Shown here one piece after another: positions 1 to 16,881 of a stretch of 64,000 nucleotides of DNA. The stretch is from assembly GCF_016808095.1 (NCBI RefSeq), contig NC_068975.1, positions 29,873,501 to 29,937,500 of the forward strand, given 5' to 3'. Made by a program: the position numbers and the translations under genes. How positions within the stretch are numbered: position 1 is the stretch's first letter; every line of letters begins with the position of its first letter. Below the pieces are notes generated by a model. It was not told the DNA's origin and searched no databases. It saw nothing but the letters and a program-made list of their open reading frames with translations. Origin of the DNA: Vigna angularis. Lineage: Eukaryota; Streptophyta; Magnoliopsida; Fabales; Fabaceae.

Positions 1-767
1 TTTCTTCAGTGATTTTACTCGTACAATATGAACTACTGTTAATGCTAGTAACGTATTTCCTACCTGATTCTGGTCAAACCCAAGTCCTGGTAAAGAAATG
101 GTGTAAAACAAACTCTCACCCGATCATAAAATCAGCATTCAACTGAAGACTGTCAGATATGCAAAAATACGACATAATGTAAAAGTATCTCAATGGTAAA
201 TTTATACAGGAACATAATGGTATGAAAGAAAAATACCTTAATTGTCTTCTATATATACACTGAATTTTTATTATTTTAACTATAATTCTTCCGATAATAA
301 CGGACTCAAACCAAATAGCCAATAATGTCGGTATAAAACGCAAACAAATTCAGCTTAAGTTCCTGAATAGCACAAATAAGTCGACAATGCCTGAGTTGAT
401 GGTACAGTACAGATAAAAGCCGCCAGAAATGAGGAGGAGGATTAGTGCATGACACTTTTAATTTTTTTAAAAGGCTTTTAGATCATTGGAACATTGAACT
501 GTATTGAAACAGGTGGTATTAGGGTCAAGGGAAGGGAGTTTTTTATTCTGGATTTTTGTAGCCATTACTTAAATAGCTTTATATTTTTTTGCAGAAGAAA
601 CCATTCCAAAATTTTGAAATCATATACAAACATGCAAAAACTAAGAAATTATTTATAACAAAAAAATGTAAGCGATACATATAATTAAGATCACGGACGG
701 ACATTCAACTCAATGTTACAATTCGTATACCAAAATTGAGGAGGTACAATTTTTTCATTGCGTCATC
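1..767. other. 3' flank of the YAO gene; possible neighbour exons at the window edge
   Basis: This stretch lies downstream of the YAO stop codon and presumably starts with its 3' UTR (about 600-767). I see no convincing gene. On the minus strand near 1-150 there are two splice-like blocks. One ends at a GTGAG donor near 117. The other follows a TTACCAG acceptor near 94 and stays open toward position 1. Joined, they read on in frame, so they could be exons of a neighbouring gene leaving the window. The encoded peptide is too short to recognise. Confidence 0.3.
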
Positions 768-3700
768 TCACAACTTAAGAGGAAGAATTGAAACTCCATT
801 TCGTGCTTCAGGGTTACTTCCCCACCTCCCGAGACGAGGTTCCTGCAGACAATTACTCTTTAGTGACAAGAACGGCAGGAAAAGAGTAACAATTAATCGA
901 GATAATAACAGGATATTCATTGGTAGAAATATGCTAATCAAATATTCGCAAGGCGGTTGCATGTAAACTTCACCTGTCCAACTCCCGCAATTAAGAATTC
1001 TGCTGATTTTGCAAAAGCCAAGGTATTCACAAATCCAACCTATAATGCAAAAATGTTTAATTAAATGCCAGTGTTTGGCAAATGTAAATGCAATACTAGA
1101 AATATAAAGAATTACGTGTTTGGCAATTTATTTTTACTTCAATAGAAAAACTTGACTTTTTATGTAAAACTAAAAAAACACTATGTACAAATTGACAACT
1201 ATATAATGGAAGAAGCAAGGTTTTCCATGTTGAATATCTACCATTCTGAGAAACCTTAACGATACATCACATGGCATAAGAGTAAAGGTTTGTGCATAAG
1301 GGGAGATAATTGTTCACTAAAATACAGGGCTCTACAGAGAACGACATTCAACAGGAACAAAATAAACAATAAGCAAAATCCTTTTTTTCAGCAGAGACTG
1401 TAACTATAATCAAAATTGAAGAAAAAATTATCTAGGAAAAGTAACTTGAGTTTAACTGCTATTCCGTTCACTTACCAATGGCACATTATGAAGAGGTTTA
1501 ATGTCTTTTGTATCACTTTCAACTGCCCATAATCGAACAGAACCATTGCCAGCCCCAGATGCTGCAAGGTCACTGTTTCTACAAACAGTGACTGCACTGA
1601 CCCAAGACAAAACTGACGCACAATGATGGTTCTCAGGATGGTGGTAACCATTTTCTGCATGGTGAAGACAACGGTATCACTTTAGGATATTAAGAGAAGG
1701 GTAAATATATTATAAACTCACACCTTTCTATTGTAAAAGTAAGCCAACAGCAAAATGCAATGCTCTTTGCTATATCTTGACCATACATTAAATGAGTACC
1801 GGAATACAGAAACAGGGAGAAGATAAAACAACACTCTCAAAGTGGTAAATGATACTCGTACACTAACAAGTACAACGCACTATACAGCAGAGATAAAAGA
1901 GAGAATATTATAGCATGCAACAAATATTGTAAGAGAGATATTCCCAAAAAGTGTTGTTACACAAACTGTGGTATCACATACATTGTAGTGCGTCCATTAC
2001 AAAAACTTTCAGAAAAGTGAAAAAGAAAAAAGAAACAAAAGATGTTACAAACATCGTAAGTATTTTCTATTCGATATAAGGTAATTCAAACTGCTGAAGG
2101 AACTGCCAATATTGAGACATTTGGATTACAAGGAAACTTGTACACACATAATTGTTTACCTATGTTACCGTTGGGAAGTTTTTCACTGTCCTTTTGGTCA
2201 GATTTCATGCTATCCACCAGTAAGGCATGAGCATTCCTCAAAATGTAAATAGGCTTCTTTCGCATTACAGTCCAAAGCTCAATGCTTCCATCATCCGAAC
2301 CAGACAAGAGTTCCTCATTATTAACAAAACAACAGCATTCCAAGGAGGATGCAGGAGCACGAAATACAAGACGTGACTCTTCATGAACCTAAATTAGGGA
2401 GAATACACAAGACAATCGTTAAAAAAGTCAAGTCTAAAACAGAAATTGGAATAACCCAAGAAAAAAGTAGTTATGGCAAAAGTTTCTACGTAATCACTTG
2501 AATATTTTCCACACGAAGATAAAAAAGAACAGAGCAACAGTATGAGAAATAAATGAACAGTTAACATACATGATAGTTGATAGTCAAATACTTAGATCTT
2601 AATATATTGGTAAGATTACCTTAAACAATTGCATGCTACGATCACGTCCAGCAGTTAGTACCCTTTCTTTGCGTAAGCAATCAATACTTAATACTTCACT
2701 TTGGTGACCAAATAAAGTATTCATGTAAGTTCTGTCTTCAACATTCCATATCTTAATTGTCCTATCAAATGAACCTGAAAAAAGTTCCGAAGTTCCCTGC
2801 CTAAAAGCCAGACAAGAAACAGGGCCCTTATGACCTGGAAAAGCCTGTAAAAACAATTACAATTCAATATCAGCAATCCAATCCACAATTAGCCCACAAA
2901 GGCCTATGGTTTTCCAAACATTGACTGTAATGTGTACAGCTACAAATCAAAGGAAGCAAATTACTTTGCATTTTACTTTGTCAAACCCTGTGTAGGATGC
3001 TGTTTACATTCAAATAAGTTCACTATCCACTAAAACACAAAAATTCTCATTGACTTTAATCTAAGCAAGGCGAAACATACAACAGTAGCAGTAAAACATT
3101 TTTATTAAAAAAATGAAGCAAAATACGCATACATGCGGTCCAATCCGAACAATCAGTAAACAAGAAACCAACTACACGTTTATCTACACACATAGCCAGC
3201 AACATGCAAGCCACCTTTCATACTACATTCCTGCCATTCATTTGAGAGAATAAAGAATCACCTGAACATGCTCTCTGGTACGAGTATCCCATATATGAAC
3301 ATGGCGATCAAGTCCTCCAGTCGCCAAATACCTACCATCCGAGCTAGCAGCCAAAGCCAATACATGTTTACTTTGCTTTGCAGCCGAGCCTTGCGGATCC
3401 TTCAAGCCATGAGATTTCAACACGGACTCACTGGGCCACTTATACCGCTCAAATTGCCCACTGTTCACATCCCACCGCATAATTACTCCGTCCTTCGACG
3501 CGGAAAAGCCCTTCGAATCATCCTCAGACAGGGCCACCGCTGTAACGCTCTGTCTGTGCTTCACCAACACCCTAAACCCTTCATCGCTACTTACTTTCAC
3601 CCTAAAATATCAAACAAACAAATTTAGGGTTCCATCAAAATCTAAAACCCAAAAACAAACAGTTGGCGAAGAATGAAACAAACTTTGAAGCAATGCTTCT

Positions 3701-4075
3701 TCTGACGCGCCCACTTTCCTCTTGTTGCTCCTTTATCAACTTCTGAGCTACGAGAGAGTCTCTTGCTCCTTCTTCGTCTTCTCCATCACCATCTTCATCC
3801 TCCTCACCGTCCTTTTGTTCTTTCTCTTTCTGCGCTATTTGCCGAACCATTTGGATATAGTCCTGTGCGATTCTCTTCCGAGCCTCCGCGCCTGTTTCTA
3901 CCTCCTGATCCTCACCGGAGCCGTCGTCGACGCCGGCGAAGAAGCCATCTTCATCAAAATCGCTTTCTATCTCGGCATCCTCTTCATCGTCGCGGTCAAG
4001 TTTGCCATTGGGCTTTTGGCGTTTTCGGGAATCGTTGGTGAAGAAGGGGTCATGGCTTTTCTTCTTTCGCGGCAT
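768..4075 (-). CDS. YAO: YAO/U3-55K (Rrp9) WD40 protein, U3 snoRNP-associated
   Basis: Seven exons on the minus strand: 4075-3684, 3601-3262, 2844-2620, 2388-2160, 1654-1476, 1039-974 and 842-768. All junctions are GT/AG and the joined frame is open for 501 residues, about the length I recall for Arabidopsis YAO (near 504). The N-terminus (about 1-130) is lysine-rich (MPRKKK, RKRQK; a likely nuclear/nucleolar signal) and then strongly acidic. WD40 repeats follow from about residue 140, with WD-type ends RWDV, HIWDT, KIWNVED, ELWTV and RLWAVE. The C-terminus carries the family-typical GRWG block. Members bind U3 snoRNA in the nucleolus and are needed for early 18S pre-rRNA cleavage; Arabidopsis YAO is needed for gametogenesis and embryo growth. 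The start is the first ATG of the exon and gives the expected MPRKKK opening. No lesion is visible. Family assignment is firm; function is inferred from homologues. Confidence 0.92.
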
Positions 4076-5000
4076 GATTCAGATTCAAAAGGTTCGAATT
4101 TGCGATACAGTGGGTGTTTGTAGGGTTTTTGAGAAGAGATGCAGACAGAGGAAGAAACTAGGGTTTAAGAGCGATACAAAAAAAAACATAGTTTGTGTTT
4201 AAGGACTCCAAATATTAACTGTTTTTAATTTTCCTTCAACGACAACAAAAATGGCTTAATTTTTAACATTATTCCAAACTTTTTCTTACTTTATTTTCCA
4301 TTGGGAGGGGAAAATTATATTTTCTCGTAAAGAAAATTATTTTGTTAACTCAACTTTAATTTCTATCTAATTACCTCCAATTTCATATATTTAATTTTAT
4401 TTGAAATAATATTCTTAATTAAGAATGTTATTCTTAAGAATAAAATATTATCTTAGAGACAAATATATTTTAAGATTATATTTTTCAGATTGCATGCATG
4501 ATTATGTAAAGAAATATATATACTTTTACATGTCTACTAAATCCAACATTTTCTTTATTTAATGTTTTTAATGAACAATGAGGAATATCACAAACGATAT
4601 TAATGGGAATTATGTTCCTCTTGTTTATTTTTCGTCTCTTTTCTTTCTTAACGTGTGTGGATAATTAAAAAAAAAAAAAAAGTGAAACAGGGAAAAAGGG
4701 GTTAACAAAAGAATATAAAAAATATTTAATTAAAACAGTAAATAAAATAGAATAAATTAATTTTTTTATTAATGTTAATATTTTACTTTGTATACAATAA
4801 AAGCTAAAAATTTTTTTTACAGTAATATTTCATATCCTTTTAAATTTTAATTTTATACAAGGGTTTCATTTTAATTATAATAATATATTTAAATAGCAAT
4901 AAAACTCGCAAAAATAGTAAAATTAAAAAAAATTAAAATCCGGTGGAATAAAAAAAAATTCTACTAATAAAAAATCATTTACATTTTAAATATAATTAAA
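4076..5000. other. YAO 5' flank and AT-rich intergenic DNA
   Basis: The first 100-150 bases upstream of the YAO ATG are less AT-rich and should hold its 5' UTR and core promoter. The rest is AT-rich with homopolymer runs. I see no gene. Plus-strand open frames over 3722-4202 are antisense shadows of YAO exon 1. Confidence 0.5.
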
Positions 5001-5530
5001 GTTAAATATATTTTTAGTTTTCAAAATTAGATTTGATCTTCGAAAATTTAATATAAAATTTATATTGTACTTTAATAATATTTGGAATACATTTTTCTCA
5101 TTCGGCAACCTTAAACATACATAGTAGTAGGCTTACACGTGTAATTTAAAGATAAAATTTTAATAATTTCTTTTCTTTTACATTTTTTCTATTTTTTCTT
5201 TTCCTCTTTCAACTCTATGGTCGGTTATTGAGTCCTAAAGTAATGGATCTTGATTTAAAGGGGTAGCTAGTGAAAAGGGGGGAAAAATTAAAGAGAAAAA
5301 GAAAAAGAGAAAAAAAGTGTAAAAAAAAAAACCAAAAATTTATTTTTAAATTACACGTGTGAACATTTTTTAATTCATTCAATATAGTTTTTAAACACCT
5401 AAAAAAATTAATGTCGTTGAATAATATATTCCTGCACTATTAAAGTATATGAATGAGTTTTATATAAACTTTTTGAGAGATAAATTCTAATTTTAGATGT
5501 AAGTTGAATTAATAAAAATATACTTAACCT
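5001..5530. mobile_element. Foldback (MITE/MULE-like) element with long inverted arms
   Basis: Two long imperfect inverted arms (about 5001-5215 and 5285-5530) pair across a short loop. The left arm begins GTTAAATATA and the right arm, reverse-complemented, begins GTTAAGTATA. Further in, both arms carry TACACGTGTAA followed by a CT-rich run. The flanks show a near-perfect 9-bp duplication (ATAATTAAA at 4992-5000, GTAATTAAA at 5532-5540). Long arms and a 9-bp duplication fit a Mutator-type non-autonomous element. There is no coding capacity. Confidence 0.6.
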
Positions 5531-7124
5531 TGTAATTAAATTATTGGTGTTTCTAATACTTAATTCTACATAATTAAATTATTTTAGTTCAATAATTTCA
5601 ATAATTTCAATATAATATATAAAAGATAATATATTTAATTATTTTAATTTTAAATAGTAAAAAATCATATATATGAATATATATTTATAAAAAGTCATAA
5701 AAAACATAATAAAAATTCTGATACCGTGAAAAAAAAAACTCCTATTATTCTTTTACCTTTTATTTCCCATTTTTTTTTCTCATAGTTTGCTTTTAGTTTT
5801 GGCAATTGCTTTTCAATTTTCTTTTTGTACCCTACAATATAAGAAAAACACTTAAATTTCTTTGTGTACCACACCATTAGAATCATTGTCGTCGATAAAA
5901 CACTAAAAGAACTCGTTTCAAAAAGTTTTTTACAAAAAATATTTCATATGTTTATAAAAAAAAAAACTCTTTCCAAAACATATTTCATAATTTAAAAAAA
6001 TTCATTATGAGAAAAGTATTATATGCATTCTGAAAAATTTGTCCCAAAAAATATGTTCCAGAATTTATTTCGTGTGTTTTTAGAATTTTATTTCGAAAAT
6101 CTCATTTTTAAAATTTCTTTTCAAAAATTTTATTCAGGAAAATTTTGTTCTGGAAATGTTATTTCGGAAAATAAAAATCCGAAAGCCACTTTTCCAAGAG
6201 TAAAATAGTCATTTTTTAAAATTGAAGGAGGTGTAGAAAGAAAATAACGGAGTGCATGATGCAATTGCCTTTAGTTTTTCACTTCTTTCCCTCTCTTTTC
6301 TAATTTAACAAAGACGCCCTTACTATGGTCTTTAATTCTCTACCTTTATTTATTTATTTACTTACTTTATTTGCCTGTGTTCATTCTCCCTTTTTGAAAA
6401 ACAATTTAAAAATTCATGTTATTTTCATAATAATCCGTGGTAGAATCCTCTTTTTCCTGCGATTATATGAGATTGGAATTGATTATCCTACGCGATTAGT
6501 TGAAAGTAGAATGAAATTTACTATTTTCAATTATTTATATGATAGTTACAATGGTACATTTCTTCTTTATAAAAATTGTTTGGTTAATTGTGTTTGTATA
6601 TTTAGACATTAACTATAAATAAGATCAATTATATTTAGTATAGTAAAATAAGAGTAATTACTATGATTAAACAAGAGGTACAATATTTCCAGATAATGAA
6701 AAGTCCACACTAAAAGTTTCCAAGCTAAATATCAATAATGTCATCATGGTCATGTTTCTAGCTATCAATATTGACAGTTATTTATACTTTATACTATTTT
6801 TAACATAAAATTTTAAGATTTAATGATTTTAGATTTTATCTTGTATACATTATTCAATTTTTTTTATTTATGCTAATATAAAACTTTTAATTCATTTTTA
6901 TTTTTATCGAGCTATAGATCTTAAATTTATCATGTCAAAAATAACTTTTCTTCCAAATTAGCATACACCAAACAAACCAATTCTCATAAGTGGATATCAT
7001 GCATGGCCAGACAAAATACAAAGGTTGCTACGACACAACATTACCACACACATGCATGTTCCTGTAAAACCTTTTATTAATGACAACTGCATCGCATTTA
7101 CTACAACATTCTTCGTTCATATTT
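5531..7124. other. AT-rich intergenic DNA with a degenerate short-period repeat
   Basis: Between about 5930 and 6220 there is a degenerate array of TTCNGAAAA / TTTCCAGAA-like words on both strands, followed by GGAGTGCATGATGCAATTGCC near 6250, a phrase I associate with legume transposon ends. No boundaries or target duplication could be set. The remainder up to the PrxA stop is AT-rich and includes the PrxA 3' UTR. Confidence 0.35.
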
Positions 7125-10035
<2,911 letters not shown>

Positions 10036-10097
10036 TGTTTCTTGTGTTTTGAGCTGTGAATGTGATGTTCTTGTGAGCTTCCCCAAATGCTTTGGGT

Positions 10098-10106
10098 CTA
10101 TTTAAA
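10098..10106 (-). promoter_or_regulatory. TATA-like box of PrxA
   Basis: The minus strand reads TTTAAATAG about 63 nt before the PrxA ATG, at the same distance as the TATAAATA boxes of PrxB, PrxC and PrxE. It is the weakest match in the array. Confidence 0.5.
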
Positions 10107-13100
10107 GAGACAGAAGAAAAGTGGAACGTGGTTCAGTTTCATGATCCGCTGCTGGTGGGTTCAGGTTTTCAATCATGCTACCGAGATTAATGAGAAAAGT
10201 CAAATTTGGTGTTTGTGAATTTTAATAATAATTGTTTATTTGAGACATAAAAATAATAAAGAGTAGCAGTAAATAAAAGTAAAAAATTTGTGTCTTAAAA
10301 TATCATTTCTTTGTAGTGAACTCTAATTTTGACCAAAAATTTGAATGAGATTTAAGAATTGATATTTTAAGATATATAAATTTTTCACGTTCATTTAATA
10401 ATATCTTTTGTTATTTTTTACTTTCTTTATTTTCTAAAAATACAAAAAAATAATAGTATGATAAATATTTATATTTATTTGACAAATATTATACAAATAA
10501 AATAAATATAAAAAATAATTTTTTATACTTAAAAAAATTAGAAAAAAAATTATAACATCAAATAAATGTAAAAATTTATTTATTAAAATATTATTTATGA
10601 AATACAAAAATTTATTTCTTATAATTATTTTATTCTTATAATATCTACGAAATGAATGGAAATACATGTTATCTCAAGTTACTGTCAATGTTTATATAAT
10701 TAAATTTTTGTTTCATCTTAACCGGACATATATTAGATACATACGTTAATGGGAACTAGACATGTTCTCCAAAAAAAAAAGTTACTTTTCTATTTATTGT
10801 TATTTTACCAATAATTTCTTTCATACCTAAAAAGGAATATTTGTGTCTCCGATTTATTCTCCATCCACAAAGTGTTTTGACTAACAATAGTAATATTTTT
10901 ATAATTAAAAGTAATAATATTTATGAAATTTTGAAGTTATTTTTGTACAACTTCTTCTGCCTAATTTATCTTTTTCGTGATTTTGGCGTTTTTCTTTTTA
11001 TTTTGAATATAGGTTGTGACAACCTTATTTGTGAGTGGTGATTAATAGGTCTTGTTTTTTCATATCTGTTAATGGTTTTGCATTTATGAATTAGGTTATA
11101 ATTCTTCATTGATTGCAGCGGTATAAACCTTCATTTTGTTTATAAAATTAATACCGTTATTATTTTTTGTGATTCAATCACATCACAACAAGTTGAATAT
11201 ATCCATTAGATTGTTATCCTTCATGCTCTATTCGTATTATTTAGATGTTTAAATTTTAAGTTTTAAATATTGAAATTAAAATTTAAAATATAGAAAGAGT
11301 AAAAATTATAGAAAGTGAAAAGATCACACTATATAAATTTGTTACTTAATTGCCCAAATAATTGCGAGACTGATTACTTAAAAAGAGGATACCAGTTGAC
11401 ATAAAACTCGAAGGGATAAAACGTCATGCCTAATTGTTACTAATTTTATCAATATTTCACAAACTTCTATAAAATATCCATACATCAAATAGTACGAGAT
11501 AAAAACAAGGACAAGTTAATCATGATGTTATAATTATATGCTAAATCAAAATAAAAAGTTACTAAATACATCAATACACATAACAAACACACCATCAGAC
11601 AAAATATAATTCAAAAATACAATGAATTGAATAGCTGAAAAATAAATAAATTTGACAACATAAACTTATGATCACAATTAAATATCTTCTGTTCGGAAGA
11701 ATAAATCATTAAGTTTTTTACATAATTTTTCTGATAAATCATCATAAAAAAAAGTGATAGGTTACATGATTTTTTACAATAAATCATTAACTCAACAAAT
11801 ATAACAATCAAATCTCAAATTTATTAAATTTATTAGTATACATTTCAAGCCAAAACACATTAGAACCTAAAAATTATACTTCATTAAGTTTTTTTCAAAA
11901 AAAAAACCCAAATATTAAAATATAACAAAAATACTTGCATTCTAATGAAATCAACTTTACGAACAAATTGCTATGGAACACAAACACACCTTTGCATGGC
12001 ACTTATGTAAGCCCTTAAAATCTTCAAGACTTTACATGAACACTTCAAGATAACACTTTTCTCCCATTCTTTTTACTCTTCAAATTAAAACTAAAGAACT
12101 ACACATTCATTATTTACCTTAAAAACATTACATAAGTACCTTATTCACAAGACAAAATTAAAGATAAAACATAGTTACTCACAAGACAAAATTAATACAT
12201 CCACAATTACGATTCATTGTCATTATTATCTAAGACTATAGAAATGAAACAAATAAATTATTTATAAGAACTAAAATCAATATTTAAAAAAAAAAGTTCA
12301 TATAAAATATTTAACCCTTAATTTAAATAAACTTAATGATAATCTACAACAATGCTACGGTAAAACAAAGTTTACTTGTTACACCTATTACTGTTTTGTT
12401 CAACATTGAATGAAGCGTATGATGAGAGAATAAATTTATGTTTCCTTTATACTTACGAGTGCATAAATGATCAATATATAATTGGGTTTCCTTTATTGAA
12501 GTTCTGGAAAAATTTAGTTATAATGTTATTTTAAGCATGAGCATATTTGGGTTGGTGCGTCTAAGAGGAAAAAAAAAAGGAAGAAGACGCTATTTTTACT
12601 TTCTGTGTACTATGTAAAAGATTATTGAAGTAGGTTTAATATATTATTCATGGTTTTAACCTTTTATAAGATGGTCCATGGTTTGGTGGTTCCACAAGTG
12701 TTATTTATTTATTTGTATTCGTATAGTTAAAAATACAATTTAATTCAAAATTTTAAAATTAATTATTTACTGAATGCATTTAAACTTTAATTATAATATT
12801 AAGTATTTGAAATTTTAGAACACATGTAAATAATATTTTTCTACAAAAGCAACACATGATAGCATGGGGGTCCATTTATTTGTTGGTAACTTTTTCTTTC
12901 TGAGTTCACGTTATTAACCTTGCTTTTTGTGTCATCTTTATATTATAAGTATTACAATTTATATTTTAACTTTTATAAAAGTTTCATTTATTTTAAATCT
13001 TTATACTTAATAAAAAAGAAAACAGTATTATTTCATATCCAAACTCGTGATAATATTTTTAATTAAAGAAAAATATATATCAATCTTATCGGTTGATATA

Positions 13101-14590
13101 TATATAATAGAAATTTGAAACCTTATTTTTCAATAAAGTTTTAACAACTTTAAATAATAAAATATTAAATTAAAATATAAACTAAGTTATTGAATAAAAA
13201 TTAATAAAATATTGTGAAGAGGAGTATGAATATACATGCTTATCAATATATCCTTATGTTAGGAATGAAATTTAAGATTGAGTTTTATATGATGTAAAAT
13301 CAATAAAGTTAACCAACATAATATAAAAAAATATCTACAAATTTTTTACTTTAAATTTTTGAGTAAAAAGTGACGTTATATACTTTGTATGGGTTAAATT
13401 GTTTTCAATTCTTACGTACCTACTCCTCTCAGAATTTCTACTCGAATTTATGATCTAAAATACTGTTGTAATATTTTATATGGTGTTTGGTCAAGAGTTA
13501 TTGCATTAGAATTTTTGCTACAAATTTTGAAATAAATGTATGAAATGTAGAGAGTTGAAAATGAATTTCTATTAAATATGACTGATCGATCATTTGAATT
13601 GTTTTTAAGATATATATTTTTATTAATACTGAAAAATCATATTTTTATATTAAAAATGTTAAACTCAAATCTTGTCCCAAACATATTTTGATTTAATATT
13701 GGAGAAAAGATAAGGTCTGCATTATTAACCTTAAAGTAAAGGTGTCTGCCAACCACCATGCTTTTGAAACAACGAGTGGTGAAACAGTAACATGCAACGT
13801 GGGACCTTCTGAATTCTGAATTGAATACATTAAGTTTTCCAACCATTCTTTTTCAATGGTCCTTTCGGTCAACAAAATCAACCCCATCCCATTTCGAGTA
13901 ACTTGTCTCTAACCATGCTCTTTTTCTTTTACCAATTCATTTCAACATTAATACACAATTTGTATATTTTTTACTTAATTACAAATTTATCATTTATTCG
14001 TTTTATATGTCTCAAAATACACTATAATGATGATTTCATGTCATAGTTTCTATTTTCTAACAAGATCCCACCAACACTTGATATCACTAATATAATATTA
14101 GTGATCACGTGATAAAGTTAATTTGACTACCATCTCCATCTTGTTTCTTAATTAAAATTTACTTAACAACGGATTTGGTCTCCAATTATTGGCGTTTTCT
14201 TTTAGTTTTTCATAATGTCACTTTAACTTCTGGTATCTGAAAAAATATGTTGTATTTATTTATTTAATTTTGTGGACTCTCCTTCGTTTAATGTATTTTT
14301 TTTTTGACTTTTTTTTAGGTCATTACAAAAGTATAACATATTTTCAATAACGTGTTAGATTCATATACTCAAGTAACAATATTAAAATAAAATAAAAAAT
14401 TAAACCAAAAATTATAAATATCGTACTCTTTGCTACGCGTAGATTTTACCTATGTATAACACGATACAATATAACTTTAATCTGTAAATTAATTCAAACT
14501 AGTCTTATCCAATTAAGGGTTTATTTTATTGATCTATTAGTTGTTAATTATCTATATTAGTTGTCCCCTCAGAATATATATATATATATA
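10107..14590. other. AT-rich intergenic DNA upstream of PrxA
   Basis: I see no gene here. A less AT-rich patch at about 13690-13900 stands out by composition but has no clear coding frame; both short minus-strand frames there lack family features. A small TA repeat lies at 14574-14591. Confidence 0.4.
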
Positions 14591-14599
14591 AGTTAAACC

Positions 14600-15665
14600 T
14601 TATTTTTTCTTGTAGTTACATAAGCTATATTCTTTTGCAATATATTAATTATCACAACAATTTTAAAAATATTGCATTAAAGAAAAATATTTATAATCTC
14701 ATAAAATATTTATAATCTCATAAAATATAATGCATCAAAGTTGGTGTAAGAAATTATATGATTAAGTCTTAAATATGAGAAACTTAACACATAATATGAT
14801 ATAGCAAACTATAACCAAAATCACTTGTCACGTATTAGTGGTTTATCAATCACAATTAACCTCCACAATCTTTATTGTTATTGTTGTGTTGCGCTTATTA
14901 GGTGTTCGGTATTCATGAATGCTCTAAAAATCATGTTAATATCTCATGCAAAGAAACAAATGATATAATATAATTTTAGAAACATCGATAGAAATGAGAC
15001 TTAAGACACTTGCAAATAAACAAGTGATGATAACCCAATCTTTATGATTGGAGATCCCATGAATGAGATTCATATGGGTAAAAACATGTTACTTGTTAGT
15101 TCTGATAACACTAAATTGATTTTTTAATCAATTATGTCAATTATTGTGATGTGTGAAAAGTGTTAGATATTGTATTATTAAAAGGTTAAACTTTATAATT
15201 AAAATTATGGTGTAAGAATAGTTTAAACAAAGTTTTTAATTATTTTCATATCCCTTATGGATGATATATGATTTATATCATACATTTGATGAAATTACTA
15301 TATAGGTGTTGAGTGAGGCTCCTTGTATGAGATATTGGTATGATTTCTAGAGCACTTATGAATATCGAACACATACATGGCCTAGTGAGTGTAACATAGC
15401 AATAACATCAAGAATTATGGAGATATATCGTGACATATGTCAAGTGTCTTTGGTTCATATAACTTGCTATACCAACTATATTCTGTGTTAAGTTTCTCGA
15501 TTTATGACTGATTCATATAGATTGCTATATCAACTCTGATACATTACATCTATGAGATCAAATATTTTCTTTTTTCATTCTTTTCGTATATTATCTTTTG
15601 CAATATGTGGGGATTATTGTTATAATCAACATAGCTTATGCAACTGCAATAGATTATAAAAACTG
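14600..15665. mobile_element. Foldback element with about 350-bp inverted arms
   Basis: The left arm (about 14600-14960) and right arm (about 15310-15665) are imperfect inverted copies, with a spacer of about 350 bp. Matching landmarks are GTTACATAAGCTAT (left) against GTTGCATAAGCTAT (right, reversed), then GAGAAACTTAACACA in both arms. Further in come GGTGTTCGGTATTCATGAATG (left) and the reversed right counterpart with GTGTTCGATATTCAT. No target duplication was identified. The structure fits a decayed MITE or foldback transposon whose transcript would form a long hairpin. Confidence 0.6.
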
Positions 15666-16788
15666 CATAAACGTTCACACATGATGGTGGTTGTGAACGT
15701 TGGACTATTCTTCTCAATAAGGAGATATTTTTTCCACTCCTCTGTAACTCTTCTACACTCATAAATAAGTGCTTTTTTCACCTCCGGAAAGACACATCGC
15801 TCACGTATCTGTTTTTTCACCCTCACTTATTTTTTTTTATCTTCTCTTTATCTTCAATCTTAAGTGTATATTTATTCTTTAGCAGAGTTTTCCTTGCTAA
15901 AGACGTTCCTGTTATACTTTAGTAAATTTGCACATATTGATGATAAATCCTTAACGACAAAAATCATTCTCGTATAAGGAAATTCATTTAAGTGTGCTTT
16001 TATCAAATTTTTCAATAGTTTTTGTGGATACAACTCATTTAAATTATCTTTTATTTCATAAAAAAAACATATTGAATAAATCAAAGTTATTGAATGGGAC
16101 ATCGAATTTGGAGAATGAAATTAATAATAAAGAAATTAACCCTAGTTTAGTAGGTCTTGTTTGTTTGGATGCACAGTGCTCGTGCTTCGTACATGGAATT
16201 AATTAACGTTCATAGCTAAATTTGTTTAAGTAGTTGGTACAAACTGGGATTCTGGGAATATCTTGCTAGAACCACACGTCGATTTGATTATTAATTAATG
16301 TAGATTTTGTCTAACTTTCAGTTAGGATTTCAACCTAAACCCCCAGACATTTTTGCTTGGATTTTGCTGCACATGTATTTTATTTCATCTTAGTCAATAA
16401 TCTGAAATCAAAGTATTTGATTGATGTACTTTATTTACTGAAGAGCAAAACGTGTGATGAACACAAGATTTTTAAGTTATTGAGATCCGCGCATTTTTTA
16501 TTACTAAAGTTTATTTGCATTAATAATGTAAATGAAAAAAAAGTAAAAGTTAATTAAAGAAAAAAAGAAGGACGTAATATATTTTTTGTTTATTTTAAAT
16601 AAAACATTTGTGTAATAAGGAGTACATAATTTAAACAAAACATGAGAAAGTTTTGTAAGTTGACTACAGACAATTCATAAATTTCCTTATAGTTTGTAAG
16701 GTTGAAGTTGAATTTATTGACTAGAAATAGTAGGCTCAAGGTTGTAAAATATATTTTTGCGTAGAAGTTTCTCTTTTAGAGCATACAT

Positions 16789-16795
<7 letters not shown>
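15666..16795. other. Intergenic DNA, nothing recognised
   Basis: Several 60-76-residue open frames occur on both strands, but none has family features or codon bias. I see nothing functional. Confidence 0.4.

Positions 16796-16879
<84 letters not shown>
16796..16879. repeat. (AT)n microsatellite, about 84 bp
   Basis: This is a pure AT dinucleotide tract preceded by a short CA-rich segment. It is likely length-polymorphic. Confidence 0.95.

Positions 16880-16881
<2 letters not shown>

Noticed and set aside
3268..3627. 119-codon plus-strand frame
   Set aside because: Antisense shadow of YAO exon 2.
3722..4202. Plus-strand open frames of 66-133 codons
   Set aside because: They are antisense to YAO exon 1, whose acidic, codon-biased sequence leaves the complementary strand open.
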